Source: DASRHK01 sp963776465
GTDB lineage: Bacteria; Pseudomonadota; Gammaproteobacteria; Nevskiales; Nevskiaceae
Length of the DNA: 64,000 bases
Assembly (NCBI GenBank): GCA_963776465.1
Contig: CAVZMV010000001.1
Location: forward strand, 186,001-250,000
Direction of reading: 5' to 3'
Numbering within the stretch: the first letter of the stretch is position 1; every line of letters begins with the position of its first letter. Both the position numbers and the translations under genes were made by a program. The notes beneath the pieces were generated by a model. That model was not told the origin of the DNA, did not search any database, and saw only the letters and a program-made list of their open reading frames with translations. Positions 15,121 to 24,192 of this stretch are shown here, one piece after another.

Positions 15121-16820
15121 CCGCGCAAGATCTCCAGTACGGCTTCGGCGCTCGCGGAAATCATCTTAGGCGCAGATTCGCGCCGATGCTTGTACTCGAA
15201 CTGGGCGTTGGCCAGGCTCTTGTCGCCGATGACGATGCGGTGCGGGATGCCGATGAGATCGGCGTCGGCGAACATCGAGCCGGGACGCTGGCCGCGGTCG
15301 TCGTACGCCACTTCGACGCCTTCTGCGATCAACCGCTCGTAGAGCCCGTCGGCCGCCTGTTTCACGTTGGCCGACTTGTCCGCGCCGATCGGGCAGATGA
15401 TCACGCGAAACGGCGCGATGGCGTCGGGCCAGATGATGCCGCTCCCGTCGTGGCACTGCTCGATCACCGCGGCGGCGGTGCGCGTCACGCCGATGCCGTA
15501 GCAGCCAGACTCGGGAGTGACTTCCTTGCCGGCTTCGTCCAGCACGGTGGCCTTCATCGCCTGCGTGTAGACGTTGCCGAGCTGGAAGATGTGGCCGACC
15601 TCGATGCCGCGCAGCAGTTTGAGCTTGCCCTTGCCGTCCGGGCTGGCGTCGCCTTCGACGACCTTGCGCAGGTCGGCGGTCTCCGGCTCGGCGCAATCGC
15701 GGCCCCAGTTGGCGCCCCTGACGTGGAAGTCCTTCTCGTTGGCGCCACAGACGAAGTCGGCGATCTCCGCGGCGGCGTGATCGGCAATCAGCGGGATCGG
15801 GCACTTCACCGGCCCGAGATACCCGACCTCGCAATTGAACGCTTTCTCCACGTCCTCCGGCGCAGCCATCTGGAACGGCGACGCGATCTTCGGATGCTTG
15901 GACGCCTTGACCTCGTTGAGCTCGTGGTCGCCGCGCAGCGCGATGGCGATGAGGCCGCCGTCGCGCGCCTTGACCACGAGCAGCTTCACCTTGCTGGTCA
16001 GGGGAACGCCGAGCGCCTTGGACACGGCCTCGACTGCTTTCAGGCCCGGGGTCGACACTTTCTCCAGCGCTTGCGACGCCGCCGCGCGCGGCTTGCCCGA
16101 CGGCTGCGTTGCTGCGGCCTCGATGTTGGCGGCGTAATCGCTGCCGTCGCTGACCGCCAGCAGATCCTCGCCGGAATTGGCGAGCACGTGGAATTCCTCG
16201 CTCTTGTTGCCGCCGATTGCGCCCGAATCCGCCTGCACGACGCGGAAATCGACGCCGACGCGCTGGAAGATGCGCGTGTAGGCCGCCTTCATGTTCTGGT
16301 ACTCGCGCTCGAGATCCGCGGCGTTCATGTGGAAGCTGTAGGCGTCCTTCATCAGGAACTCGCGGCCGCGCATGACGCCGAAGCGCGGGCGGCGCTCGTC
16401 GCGGAACTTGGTCTGGATCTGGTAGAAGTTCACCGGCAGCTGCCGGTAGCTGCGGATCTCGCGCCGGATGAGGTCGGTGATGACCTCCTCGTGCGTCGGC
16501 CCGAACACGAAGTCGCGCTTGTGCCGGTCCTTCAGGCGTAGCAGCTCAGGGCCGTACTTGTCCCAGCGTCCGGATTCCTGCCAAAGCTCGGCGGGAATCA
16601 CCGCCGGCATCAGCAGCTCCAGCGCTCCGGCGCGATTCATCTCCTCGCGCACGATGTTCTCGACTTTCCGCGCCACGCGCAGCCCGAGCGGCATCCAGGT
16701 GTAGATGCCGGCGGACAGCTTGCGGATGTAGCCGGCGCGCAGCATCAGCTGATGGCTGACGACTTCGGCGTCGCTGGGCGTTTCCTTGGTGGTGTTGAGC
16801 GGGAATTTCGAGAGGCGCAT
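15117..16820 (-). CDS. proS: Prolyl-tRNA synthetase
   Basis: A 567-residue class II aminoacyl-tRNA synthetase of the bacterial type with the inserted editing (INS) domain. Motif 2-type blocks RDERRPRFGVMRGREFLMKDAYSFH and GCYGIGVTRTAAAVIEQ are clear, and an editing domain of about 180 residues lies between them. The anticodon-binding domain is at the C-terminus (ICPIGADK … VAYDDRGQRPGSMFADADLIG). The start at 16820 (MRLSKFPLNTT) is the standard one. Confidence 0.97.
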   Translation of the reverse strand: MRLSKFPLNTTKETPSDAEVVSHQLMLRAGYIRKLSAGIYTWMPLGLRVARKVENIVREEMNRAGALELLMPAVIPAELWQESGRWDKYGPELLRLKDRHKRDFVFGPTHEEVITDLIRREIRSYRQLPVNFYQIQTKFRDERRPRFGVMRGREFLMKDAYSFHMNAADLEREYQNMKAAYTRIFQRVGVDFRVVQADSGAIGGNKSEEFHVLANSGEDLLAVSDGSDYAANIEAAATQPSGKPRAAASQALEKVSTPGLKAVEAVSKALGVPLTSKVKLLVVKARDGGLIAIALRGDHELNEVKASKHPKIASPFQMAAPEDVEKAFNCEVGYLGPVKCPIPLIADHAAAEIADFVCGANEKDFHVRGANWGRDCAEPETADLRKVVEGDASPDGKGKLKLLRGIEVGHIFQLGNVYTQAMKATVLDEAGKEVTPESGCYGIGVTRTAAAVIEQCHDGSGIIWPDAIAPFRVIICPIGADKSANVKQAADGLYERLIAEGVEVAYDDRGQRPGSMFADADLIGIPHRIVIGDKSLANAQFEYKHRRESAPKMISASAEAVLEILRG

Positions 16821-16948
16821 TGGCGTTGGGGCTTTATCGGACGCGAAAGTTTACAGGGTGGACGACAGCGGATCAGGTCCTGTCGGGGCCGCTCCGCGCA
16901 TCCATGCGCTCTCGCGGCACTAGCACATCCCTGTGCGGCGGGCGTCGG

Positions 16949-17006
16949 GCGCCAGGGATGGCGCACGTCGAGCTACACGGAGCTTTTAAGGCGTCCCCCG
17001 GCGGAC
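16949..17006. repeat. Dispersed hairpin element, copy A (AGGGAY loop plus conserved tail)
   Basis: Stem GCGCC (16949-16953) / GGCGC (16960-16964) with loop AGGGAT, followed by GAGCT, ACGGAGCTTTTAAGGCG and TCCCCCGGCGGAC. The same order of blocks recurs at 41171-41231. It lies in the 209-base gap between proS and the FAD-linked oxidase. Besides this element nothing else is recognised in that gap. Confidence 0.55.
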
Positions 17007-17029
17007 CAGACCCTTCGGCAGCACCAGCC

Positions 17030-18614
17030 TCAATCCGCGAACCACAGCCCCGGATTCATGATGCCTTTCGGATCCAGCTCGCCCTTCGCCGCGCGGATCG
17101 CGGCGCGGAAAGGCGCCGGGATCTCCAGCTTGCCCCAGCGCTGATGGTCGCGACCCATGGCGTGGTGATGGCTGATCGTGCCGCCATTGGCCATCACCGC
17201 ATCCGACGCAGCGTTCTTGATCTCCTGCCACTGCTCGACCAGCGCGCCACGACGGCCGGGGCCGAAGAACGCGAAGTACAAGGAGCAGCCGTCGGTGTAG
17301 CTGTGCGTGCTGCGGCAGCCCACCATGCCGCTGCCGCAGGTCTTGACCAGCGCCTTCACCGTGGCTTCGCGCACCGCCTTGTAGAACTGGGGCACTTTCG
17401 ACCATGGCACCGCGGTCTCGAACGTATCCGAGATCACGCCGTAGTCCATCAAGGCGTCGCGCAGGTACGGCTGGCGGAAGAACGTGTTGCGCCAGTCGCC
17501 GACCGCCTCCTTGCCGCCGTCGTCCTTCTGCTCGCCGCCGAGCGACCGCGCGATCTCGATGGTCTTGTCGAACAGCGCCTGCGTCGGCGCGCCCGCCGAC
17601 TCGAAGCCCAGCACCATCAGCGCGCCGGTTGCGCCACGGCCGCTGTATGCCGCGCTGAGCATGTGCTCGTATGGATCCAGGATGCGCAACTGCGTCGGAT
17701 AGATGCCGGACTGCAGCAGCGTGCGGGCGCAGTCCAGCGCCGCCTCGAACGTCTTGAACTTGATTCCCGCCGATTTGCGCTCGGTCGGCAGACGCACGCA
17801 GCGCAGCCGCACGTCGGTGATCACGCCGAGCGTGCCTTCCGACCCGCACCACAGGCGATTGGGATCGATCGCCACGCTCGACGCCGGCAATGGCCGCGTC
17901 TCGACCTTGCGACCGTCCGGCAGCGCCACCGTCAGCGATTCGACGCGATCCTCGATCTTGGCGATCAGCGTGGAGAAGTGCCCTGCCCCGCGCGTCGCTA
18001 CCCAGCCGCCCAGCGTCGAATGGAAGTACCGACTGCGGGAAGTGACGCACCGCAAGCCCGTGATCCTTGAGCGACGCATCGAGATCGGGCCCGAGGATTC
18101 CTGCCTGCGCGTGCACGACCGCGCTCTGCGCGTCGACGTCCAGCACTCGATGCAGGCCGCGCAGCGACAGCGTGACGACGCCGTTGAACTGCTCCATGTC
18201 TTCGGCGTTGATGCCGCCGACGACGCTGGAGCCGCCGCCGTACGGGATCAGCGCGAGCTTGCTCTGCTGCGCCCATTCCATCACCGCCGCCAGTTCTCTC
18301 TCGTCGCGCGGCGTGGCGACGACGTCGGGTGCGTGCGCGAGCGTGCCGGTGCGCAGCGTCGCCAGGTCGCGGAAGCTGCGGCCGACCCCGTGCAGCAGGC
18401 GGGCGTCGTGCGCGTCGGTGACGAATGCCGTGAGCGGCGCCGGGACCTGCAGCCGCGCGGACGGCAGCTTGATCGCCGCGGCTTTCGGCGCCGCGTGCTC
18501 CTCGAACTTCGCGCCGGCCAGAAAGCCGCCGAGCATCTTCGTCAGCGGCTTGCGCTCGGCGTCGCTCAGCGCGTCCTCGACGTACCCCCAGGCAACCGGA
18601 TTGAGCGTTTTCAT
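17030..18614 (-). pseudogene. FAD-linked oxidase (alkyl-DHAP-synthase-like), broken by a single-base frameshift
   Basis: Read with one correction, this is a full-length protein of about 527 residues of the FAD-binding type 4 / alkyldihydroxyacetonephosphate synthase family. N-terminal part (18614-18030): LIPYGGGSSVVGGIN and an FAD-binding PCMH domain. After a frame change at 18029-18030: YFHSTLGGWVATRGAGHFSTL, CGSEGTLGVITDVRLR and the C-terminal SHHHAMGRDH, IMNPGLWF. Codons on both sides run without other stops. The join reads FPQS-YFHSTLGG, so one extra G separates the halves. It may be a true pseudogene or an assembly error. The gene lies divergent to the exported protein at 18671. Confidence 0.85.
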
Positions 18615-18670
18615 TTGGGCGTAGCATGCCCTGACTGTCGTCCCGGTCCAACCACAAGAAGGGGTAAGCC

Positions 18671-19102
18671 ATGAACAGTTCCAAGGGCATCGCCGTCGCT
18701 GTCACCAGTCTGCTGCTCGCTGCCACGATGGGCGCCGCCAGCGCCGCAGACGCAACCGCGGAGCCCGGCAAGGTCGTCGTCTCCCTGTATCACGCTGCGC
18801 CTGGCAAGCAGCTGGAGCTCCTCAAGTGGTTGGCGACGCGCGACGCGATCGCCAAGGAAGCCGGCGTTGCGCCGTCACAGCTGTACGCGCACACCGACGG
18901 CGACAGCTGGGATTACGTGGTGATCACGCCGCAGACGACCGAGGCCGAGGACGCCAAGCTCGAGGAGCTCGAGAAGAAGAAAGGACACAAGACGGGCTTC
19001 GCGCAGAACCTGGAATTCCGCCAGCTGATCCAGACGCACACCGACACCTTCGCGCGCGGCCCGACGACGGCGGCAGACCTGGTCAAGCAAGCCGGCAAGT
19101 AA
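18671..19102 (+). CDS. Small exported protein, dimeric alpha/beta-barrel-like
   Basis: A 143-residue protein. The signal peptide MNSSKGIAVAVTSLLLAATMGAASA is followed by KVVVSLYHAAPGKQLELLKWLATRD and SWDYVVITPQTTEAED, which give a beta-alpha-beta pattern like ferredoxin-fold dimeric barrel proteins (NIPSNAP/EthD-like); the family assignment is tentative. The C-terminus is Lys/Thr-rich. AAGGGG lies 6-8 bases before the ATG. Only 56 bases separate it from the divergent FAD-linked oxidase, so they may share a promoter region. Confidence 0.75.
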   Translation: MNSSKGIAVAVTSLLLAATMGAASAADATAEPGKVVVSLYHAAPGKQLELLKWLATRDAIAKEAGVAPSQLYAHTDGDSWDYVVITPQTTEAEDAKLEELEKKKGHKTGFAQNLEFRQLIQTHTDTFARGPTTAADLVKQAGK

Positions 19103-19117
19103 GCGCAATACGCGGCG

Positions 19118-19699
19118 TTACGGTCGGCCTGCTTCGGCAGGCCGATTGCTGCGAACGTAGGCAGCTTCGAACGCGTAGGCCGGCTCTTCGACCTCGCGAT
19201 AGTTGCGCGTGTAGCGGCGCGCAAACTCGTGCACACCCCATTCGCGGTACTGCTTGACGTGGAACAGCTCGTGCGCCCAGACCGTGACGTCGGCCGCGAC
19301 TTGCGCGTCACGGAAGATGATCACGTCGACCAGCGTCACCGCCGCGACACGGCGGCCGACGGCGTCGCCGTAGAACTGATTGAGCGTCGCCAGGTCGAGC
19401 ACGCTGCCGTCGTCGATCTGGTAGCGCGCAGCGTCGAGCGCCTTGGCGTCGACGAAGCGCTCGAGCTTGCGACGGATCTCCGCGGGAATCGGCAGCGCGC
19501 GCGCCTGGGCGCGGCTGCGCGTGTCGATCAACCATTGCTCCAGCAACATGCCACCCGCCTGCTGCGACACCTCGAGCACCGCGTCCGGCAGGCAGACGCA
19601 GACACCCGCCAGGCACTGCTCGGTCTCGTCGTCCAGGCAGGCGGCTGCGGCGCGCGGAAGCGCCAGGGCCAGGCAAAGCAGCAGAAGGCATCGTCGCAT
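19118..19699 (-). CDS. Exported zincin-like protein (DUF4157-like), HExxH
   Basis: A 193-residue secreted protein with signal peptide MRRCLLLLCLALALPRAAA and cysteine-rich CLDDETEQCLAGVCVC right after it. The C-terminal half contains VWAHELFHVKQYREWGVHEFARRYTRNY, an HExxH zinc motif in the arrangement of DUF4157 proteins, with EEPAYAFE as a plausible third-ligand region. A metallopeptidase role is inferred. No strong Shine-Dalgarno precedes the ATG at 19699. The 217-base gap to the next gene holds an inverted repeat (19747-19806). Confidence 0.75.
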   Translation of the reverse strand: MRRCLLLLCLALALPRAAAACLDDETEQCLAGVCVCLPDAVLEVSQQAGGMLLEQWLIDTRSRAQARALPIPAEIRRKLERFVDAKALDAARYQIDDGSVLDLATLNQFYGDAVGRRVAAVTLVDVIIFRDAQVAADVTVWAHELFHVKQYREWGVHEFARRYTRNYREVEEPAYAFEAAYVRSNRPAEAGRP

Positions 19700-19746
19700 C
19701 GCGTGTAGGACACCACGGCACCCCGACAAGTGCCGGAAATCGATAA

Positions 19747-19806
19747 TTTTCCAGCGGTTGTCGCGTAGCAGCGCAACCCGCAGGCGCGGTTTCGGCGGCT
19801 GGAAAA
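19747..19806. repeat. Nested inverted repeat in the divergent intergenic region
   Basis: TTTTCCAGC (19747-19755) and GCTGGAAAA (19798-19806) pair over 42 bases; within lies GCGGTTG…CGCAACCCGC, a second imperfect stem. It sits between the zincin gene and the divergent choice-of-anchor gene, so could be a leader structure or an operator. No consensus promoter is clear. Confidence 0.35.
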
Positions 19807-19916
19807 ACGTGAAAGCAACGTGAAGCGATCGGTACGGTGAGCAGTACGTCGCCGGACTGACCGGGCCCTTGCGCACCCGTAGCTTGTATCCCGTCGGTCA
19901 CACACAGGTGGGTGCC

Positions 19917-21509
19917 ATGTCACGCTACGGAAAGCTTCTCTCGGTGGTCGCGCTTCTCTCTTCCAGCCTCATGCCGTTGACGGCGCAGGCGAACAGCGGG
20001 ACCGCCACCATCACCTGCTCGCAGGTGACCTTCTTCTTCGAGTTCTTCCCGGTTACCGGGATCAACACCATCCAGGAGACCGTAACGGTCGATGGGGCGG
20101 TGGTGGCGAACGAGACTTATCAGTTCGTGGGCAGCACCTCCTCGAACAACCTGGCCATCGACGTGCCCGTCGGCACGCATGAGGTGGCGGTCCATGCGGA
20201 ATGGGACGGTGAGGGTACGCGCATGGCGTACGACATCACCGAGACGGTCAGCTGCGCCTGCTCGATCACCATGCCCAACATGTCGACGGCCAAGGGCAAC
20301 GGCTCGGCTTACCTGCTCAAGGCCAAGGTGCTCGGCGTGCAGCTGCTGCAGAGCGAAGTCACCAGCAGCAGCAAGACCGGGCCCGGCACCAATTCTGCCG
20401 CGGGCGGCCCCAAGACCGTCGAGCTGACCGGCCCGATCAGCGTGGCGCTGATGCAGACGACCTCGAACGCGAGCATCAACAAGAAGGGCGCCACCGACGA
20501 GAGCGTCGCCACCGCAGCCTCGGTCAACATCCTGAATCTCGTCACCGCCACCTCGCTGCGCGCCGATGCGCTGGCCTTCGCTTCGCCGACCGACGCGCGC
20601 TACTCGTTCGCCGGGACCATGATCGAAGGGCTGACCATCGCCGGCACCGCGATCAACGCGATCTACCCCAACCAGGTCGTACCGCTGCCGGGCGGCGGCA
20701 CGGTGACCCTGCTCGAGACCGTCGGCACCGCCAGCAAGGCCAATGGCGTCGCCAAGGCCGATCTGTCGATCAACCTGATCCACGTCCGCATCCCGGCGAC
20801 CCGGCTGCGGGCCCCGACCGACATCATCGTCGGGCACGCCGAGGCCCACGCCCGCTCGCCGCTGGCGACGCTCTGCGAGAGCCCGAACGGTTACGTCCGC
20901 GCAGAGGCCTTTGCTGCGCGCGTAAGCCGCAGCCACGTGCCGACCGCGCCCGCGATCACCTCCAACTACGTGACGATCCCGAAGACCGGTGGCACCAACG
21001 CGGTGGCGGGCCAGACGTTCCAGGTCGTCCGCGGCGATGGCTACCCCATCGGATCGGGAACGGTCTCGGAGCAGGTCAACGGAACGGTCGACGCATCGCA
21101 GGCGCGAGCGCTGGCCAACGCCACGGTCGAGTCGCTGTGCCTGCTGAACACCACGCCATGCGATCCGGCCTTCGGCCTGTGGCCGACCGACGGCATCGCC
21201 ATGAGCATGGTGACGGCGGCCGCCAACTCGCGCGTCGGCGGTGGATCGGCCTCGTCGTGGACCGCGGGCTCGACCTTCGCCACCATCTGGCTCAACGGCC
21301 AGTTCATCAACCCGAACGAGTCGCAGCCGAACACGGTGTACAACCTGCCCGGCATCGGCACGGTGATCATCAACGAGACGCTGCCCAACGCCGGCAACAA
21401 CAACGAGACCCACAACGGCGTCACGGTCAACATGATCCACGTGCGCCTGCTGCCGACGGGGCTGGACATCATCATCAGCGGCGCCAGCACGGAGGCGCAT
21501 CACCAGTAG
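19917..21509 (+). CDS. Secreted choice-of-anchor P-like protein with internal duplication
   Basis: A 530-residue exported protein with signal peptide MSRYGKLLSVVALLSSSLMPLTAQA. The body is beta-rich, Asn/Thr/Ala-rich and contains a repeated module: VPLPGGGTVTLLETV…INLIHVRIPATR at about 255-300 and YNLPGIGTVIINETL…VNMIHVRLLPTG at the C-terminus, each followed by DIIVGHAEAH or DIIISGASTEAH. This matches choice-of-anchor P-like domains of surface proteins. No sorting tag is visible at the C-terminus. AGGTGGG lies five bases before the ATG. A strong intrinsic terminator follows (21535-21562). Confidence 0.75.
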   Translation: MSRYGKLLSVVALLSSSLMPLTAQANSGTATITCSQVTFFFEFFPVTGINTIQETVTVDGAVVANETYQFVGSTSSNNLAIDVPVGTHEVAVHAEWDGEGTRMAYDITETVSCACSITMPNMSTAKGNGSAYLLKAKVLGVQLLQSEVTSSSKTGPGTNSAAGGPKTVELTGPISVALMQTTSNASINKKGATDESVATAASVNILNLVTATSLRADALAFASPTDARYSFAGTMIEGLTIAGTAINAIYPNQVVPLPGGGTVTLLETVGTASKANGVAKADLSINLIHVRIPATRLRAPTDIIVGHAEAHARSPLATLCESPNGYVRAEAFAARVSRSHVPTAPAITSNYVTIPKTGGTNAVAGQTFQVVRGDGYPIGSGTVSEQVNGTVDASQARALANATVESLCLLNTTPCDPAFGLWPTDGIAMSMVTAAANSRVGGGSASSWTAGSTFATIWLNGQFINPNESQPNTVYNLPGIGTVIINETLPNAGNNNETHNGVTVNMIHVRLLPTGLDIIISGASTEAHHQ

Positions 21510-21534
21510 CGCCCTTCTCAGCGCAACAGATCCT

Positions 21535-21562
21535 CGGCGGGCGAAAGCCCGCCGATTTTTTT
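21535..21562 (+). terminator. Intrinsic terminator after the choice-of-anchor gene
   Basis: Stem CGGCGGGC (21535-21542), GAAA tetraloop, GCCCGCCG (21547-21554), then A and seven Ts (21556-21562). It is on the plus strand 25 bases after the stop codon and is the clearest rho-independent terminator in the window. Confidence 0.92.
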
Positions 21563-21568
21563 AACGCG

Positions 21569-23395
21569 TCATTCTCCGAACACCGGCAGCAGCAGGTAGC
21601 TCGGATCGTCCCCGCCTTCGCCGATCGTGTTGGTCGCCGGCAGCAGCGGAGTGATCTGGACCGCCGCCGGATTGCTGCGATCGAACTGGATCGACGCCGG
21701 CGCGTGCGTCGGCACGTCGAAGCTGGTGATGCGGATCTGGAGCCGGTGACCGGCGGCAACTTCGTACGCGGTTGGCCAGATCTCGACGTCGAACGGATAG
21801 GCCGCGCCCGGCTCGATCGGCGTTGGATTCACGTGCGTGTGATACGGCACGCCTTCGCGCGAGCGCGCGGGGTCGAGCGCGCGATGCGAGGCGCGCAGGT
21901 AGCCGTTGGTGATCAGCGTCTCGCTGCCGCTTGGCGCGACGTCTGCCAGCTTCACGATCCAGTCGGTGTCGGAGACGCTGGAGCTCGCCACGAGGTGCAG
22001 CACCGCGGGACCGATCAGCGTCAGCGGCGCATCGAGCACGTCGGTGCGGAACGTCAGCCCCTGCGCGCTTTCCAGGCGCTGGTCGGTCGGGATGTATGGC
22101 GAGATGGCCACCGTCCCGTACTGATCGAAGGTCATGGAGAGCCCCGCGAGGGGGTTGGTGAAGTAGCTCTCGCTGCCCGCGCTGGCTGGCGCGTCGGGCG
22201 TGAGACGGCCCTGCTCCAGATACAGGCGCTCGAAGCGCGTCGCGCGCGGTGGCCACTGCGTCTCGTCCAGGTAGTGGTTCGCGGCCTGGACATAGACGCG
22301 CACCGGACTGCGCGCCGGTGTCGGCGTGTCGAGCAAGTACTTCGCCAGGAACTCGAAGATCGTCGCCTGCAGATCATCGAGGCCGGGCGCGTTGGTGAGG
22401 GGTGCCAGCGGCGCGCCGCAGCCCTTGTGGGTGCACGGATCCATGTACATGCGCGTCTCCACGCCGGCACGCTGCGACAGCGCATGGAACATCTCGGGGC
22501 CGCCGCGCTGCGACAGGCCGTCGCGCCAGCCGCCGAGCAGCAGCACCGGCACGTCGATGCGGTCGACGTAATTGATCGGCGAGCGATCGGCGTAGAACGG
22601 ATCGTCGTTCGGCCGCTCCAGGTAGTCGAACGCGATGGGCACGCCGGTGAGCTGCTGGATCTTGCCGAGCACGCTCATCTGCAGCAGCGCCGGATCGGTG
22701 TTCGTGCCGCCGATGCCCGGCCCGCCCTGCACGGCGATGTACTGCGCGTCGAAGAAGATGCTGGGGATGCCGCCATGGGCAAAGCCGTCGCGGTAGAGAT
22801 CGGAGATCACCACCGCCGGCGTGATCGCCGCGAGGTGCGGCGGCTGCTGCCCCGCGGCGAGCAGCTGCGTGATGCCGACGTAGGAGCCGCCGGCCATGCC
22901 GACCCTGCCGCTCGAGTATTCCTGCGTGCCGAAATACTCGATCACCGCGGCGCCGTCGCTGGCTTCCAGCGGTGAAAAATAATTCTCGTTGAGATTGCCT
23001 TCGCTGCCGCCCGTGCCGCGCGTATCCGCCGTCACGCCGATCATCCCGCGCATCGCGAAGAGCTGGCGATCCGGCGAGCCGTTGACGCCGTTTCGGCCGT
23101 ACGGCGTGATCGACAGCACCACCGGGAACTTGCCCGGCGCGATCGTGGCGCCATCGAGCGACGGGAACGTGACCGTCGTGGCGATACGCACGCCATCGGC
23201 CATCGGGATGGCGAGCTCCTGCGTGAACGTCTGGCCGTAGGTCGGCGCCGGGAGCGTTGCGGGCGGCGATGCGGCGGGATCCGGCAGTGGATCGGGATTG
23301 CCGGTGGACGGCACCGGCGTGCCGGGCGTGCTGGAGCCGCAGGCGGCGGCCAGGAATGACAGCGCGAGCGCGCCCGCTCGAACCAGCGTGCTCAC
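21569..23395 (-). CDS. CocE/NonD family hydrolase (lipoprotein)
   Basis: A 608-residue alpha/beta hydrolase of the X-Pro dipeptidyl-peptidase / cocaine esterase (S15) type. The signal peptide MSTLVRAGALALSFLAAAC has lipobox AAAC, followed by a long Pro/Ser linker. Nucleophile elbow G-G-S-Y-V-G at about residue 170; LLLGGWRDGL carries the acid region and MDPCTHKGCG the likely catalytic histidine. The C-terminal 200 residues are the jelly-roll domain (SDTDWIVKLADVAPSGSETLITNGYLR). It likely hydrolyses esters or amides in the periplasm. It starts one base after the crotonase stop. Confidence 0.9.
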   Translation of the reverse strand: MSTLVRAGALALSFLAAACGSSTPGTPVPSTGNPDPLPDPAASPPATLPAPTYGQTFTQELAIPMADGVRIATTVTFPSLDGATIAPGKFPVVLSITPYGRNGVNGSPDRQLFAMRGMIGVTADTRGTGGSEGNLNENYFSPLEASDGAAVIEYFGTQEYSSGRVGMAGGSYVGITQLLAAGQQPPHLAAITPAVVISDLYRDGFAHGGIPSIFFDAQYIAVQGGPGIGGTNTDPALLQMSVLGKIQQLTGVPIAFDYLERPNDDPFYADRSPINYVDRIDVPVLLLGGWRDGLSQRGGPEMFHALSQRAGVETRMYMDPCTHKGCGAPLAPLTNAPGLDDLQATIFEFLAKYLLDTPTPARSPVRVYVQAANHYLDETQWPPRATRFERLYLEQGRLTPDAPASAGSESYFTNPLAGLSMTFDQYGTVAISPYIPTDQRLESAQGLTFRTDVLDAPLTLIGPAVLHLVASSSVSDTDWIVKLADVAPSGSETLITNGYLRASHRALDPARSREGVPYHTHVNPTPIEPGAAYPFDVEIWPTAYEVAAGHRLQIRITSFDVPTHAPASIQFDRSNPAAVQITPLLPATNTIGEGGDDPSYLLLPVFGE

Positions 23396-23396
23396 G

Positions 23397-24185
23397 TCAC
23401 TTGCCCGTGAACCTTGCTTCCCTGCGCTCCACGAACGAGCTCACGCCCTCTTTCACGTCCTCGCTGGCCATCAGCGGCATCAGGTCTTTCATCATCCGCG
23501 CGATCGCGGGAGCTTCCGCCTGCTGCTGCGCGATCCGTGAATTCTTCAGGCTCGCGTAGACCGCGAGCGGCGCCTGCTTGGCGATGCGCGTCGCCAGCTC
23601 CAGCGCGCGCTCGTACTGCTTGCCGAGCGGCACGACTTCCTGGACCAGGCCGATGCGCAGCGCTTCCTGCGAATTGAATTCGTCGCCGGTCAGGAGGTAA
23701 CGCTGCGCGTTGGCCCAGCCGAACTCCTGCACCATGCGCAGCGTGGCGCCGCCGCAGGCGTAGATGCCGCGCTTGACCTCTATCTGCCCGAACCGGCAGT
23801 TGTCCGCGGCGATGCGCACGTCGCCCGCGAGCATGAGCTCGATGGCGACGGTGAAGCAGATGCCCTGCGCGGCGAAGACCACCGGCTTGGAGACGCGCCG
23901 GCCATTGTCGACGCCGAACGGATCGCGCTCGTTGTCCGGCAGCTTCGGCCAGCTGCCGCCGGAGAACGCGGGCGTCCACTGCGGCAGGTCCAGCCCGGCG
24001 GTGAAGTGATCGCCGACGCCGTAAACCACACCGCAGCGCAGCTCCGGATCGGTGTCGAGCTGGCCGTACACCGTCGCCAGCTGGTGGTAGGTGTCGAGGT
24101 CGAAGGCGTTGTACTTCTTCGGGCGGTTCAGGCCCATCGACAGCACGTGGCCTTTCTTCTCGACGAGCACTTTCTCTTCGGTCAT
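23397..24185 (-). CDS. Enoyl-CoA hydratase/isomerase family protein
   Basis: A 262-residue crotonase. Core motifs: NRPKKYNAFDLD, the oxyanion-hole segment DHFTAGLDLPQW, and GQIEVKRGIYACGGATLRM followed by LLTGDEFNSQEALRIGLVQEVV. The first glutamate expected for hydration (E in QIE) is present; the second position is less certain. It may act as hydratase, isomerase or a related crotonase reaction. AAGGA lies six bases upstream of the ATG. It is the gene before the CocE-like lipoprotein and lies eight bases after the degenerate JAMM gene. Confidence 0.88.
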   Translation of the reverse strand: MTEEKVLVEKKGHVLSMGLNRPKKYNAFDLDTYHQLATVYGQLDTDPELRCGVVYGVGDHFTAGLDLPQWTPAFSGGSWPKLPDNERDPFGVDNGRRVSKPVVFAAQGICFTVAIELMLAGDVRIAADNCRFGQIEVKRGIYACGGATLRMVQEFGWANAQRYLLTGDEFNSQEALRIGLVQEVVPLGKQYERALELATRIAKQAPLAVYASLKNSRIAQQQAEAPAIARMMKDLMPLMASEDVKEGVSSFVERREARFTGK

Positions 24186-24192
24186 GTTCCTT

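Noticed and set aside
17998..18771. A 257-codon minus-strand frame overlapping the FAD-linked oxidase start
   Set aside because: Its translation is Arg/Ala/Gly-rich and overlaps the conserved N-terminal part in another frame.
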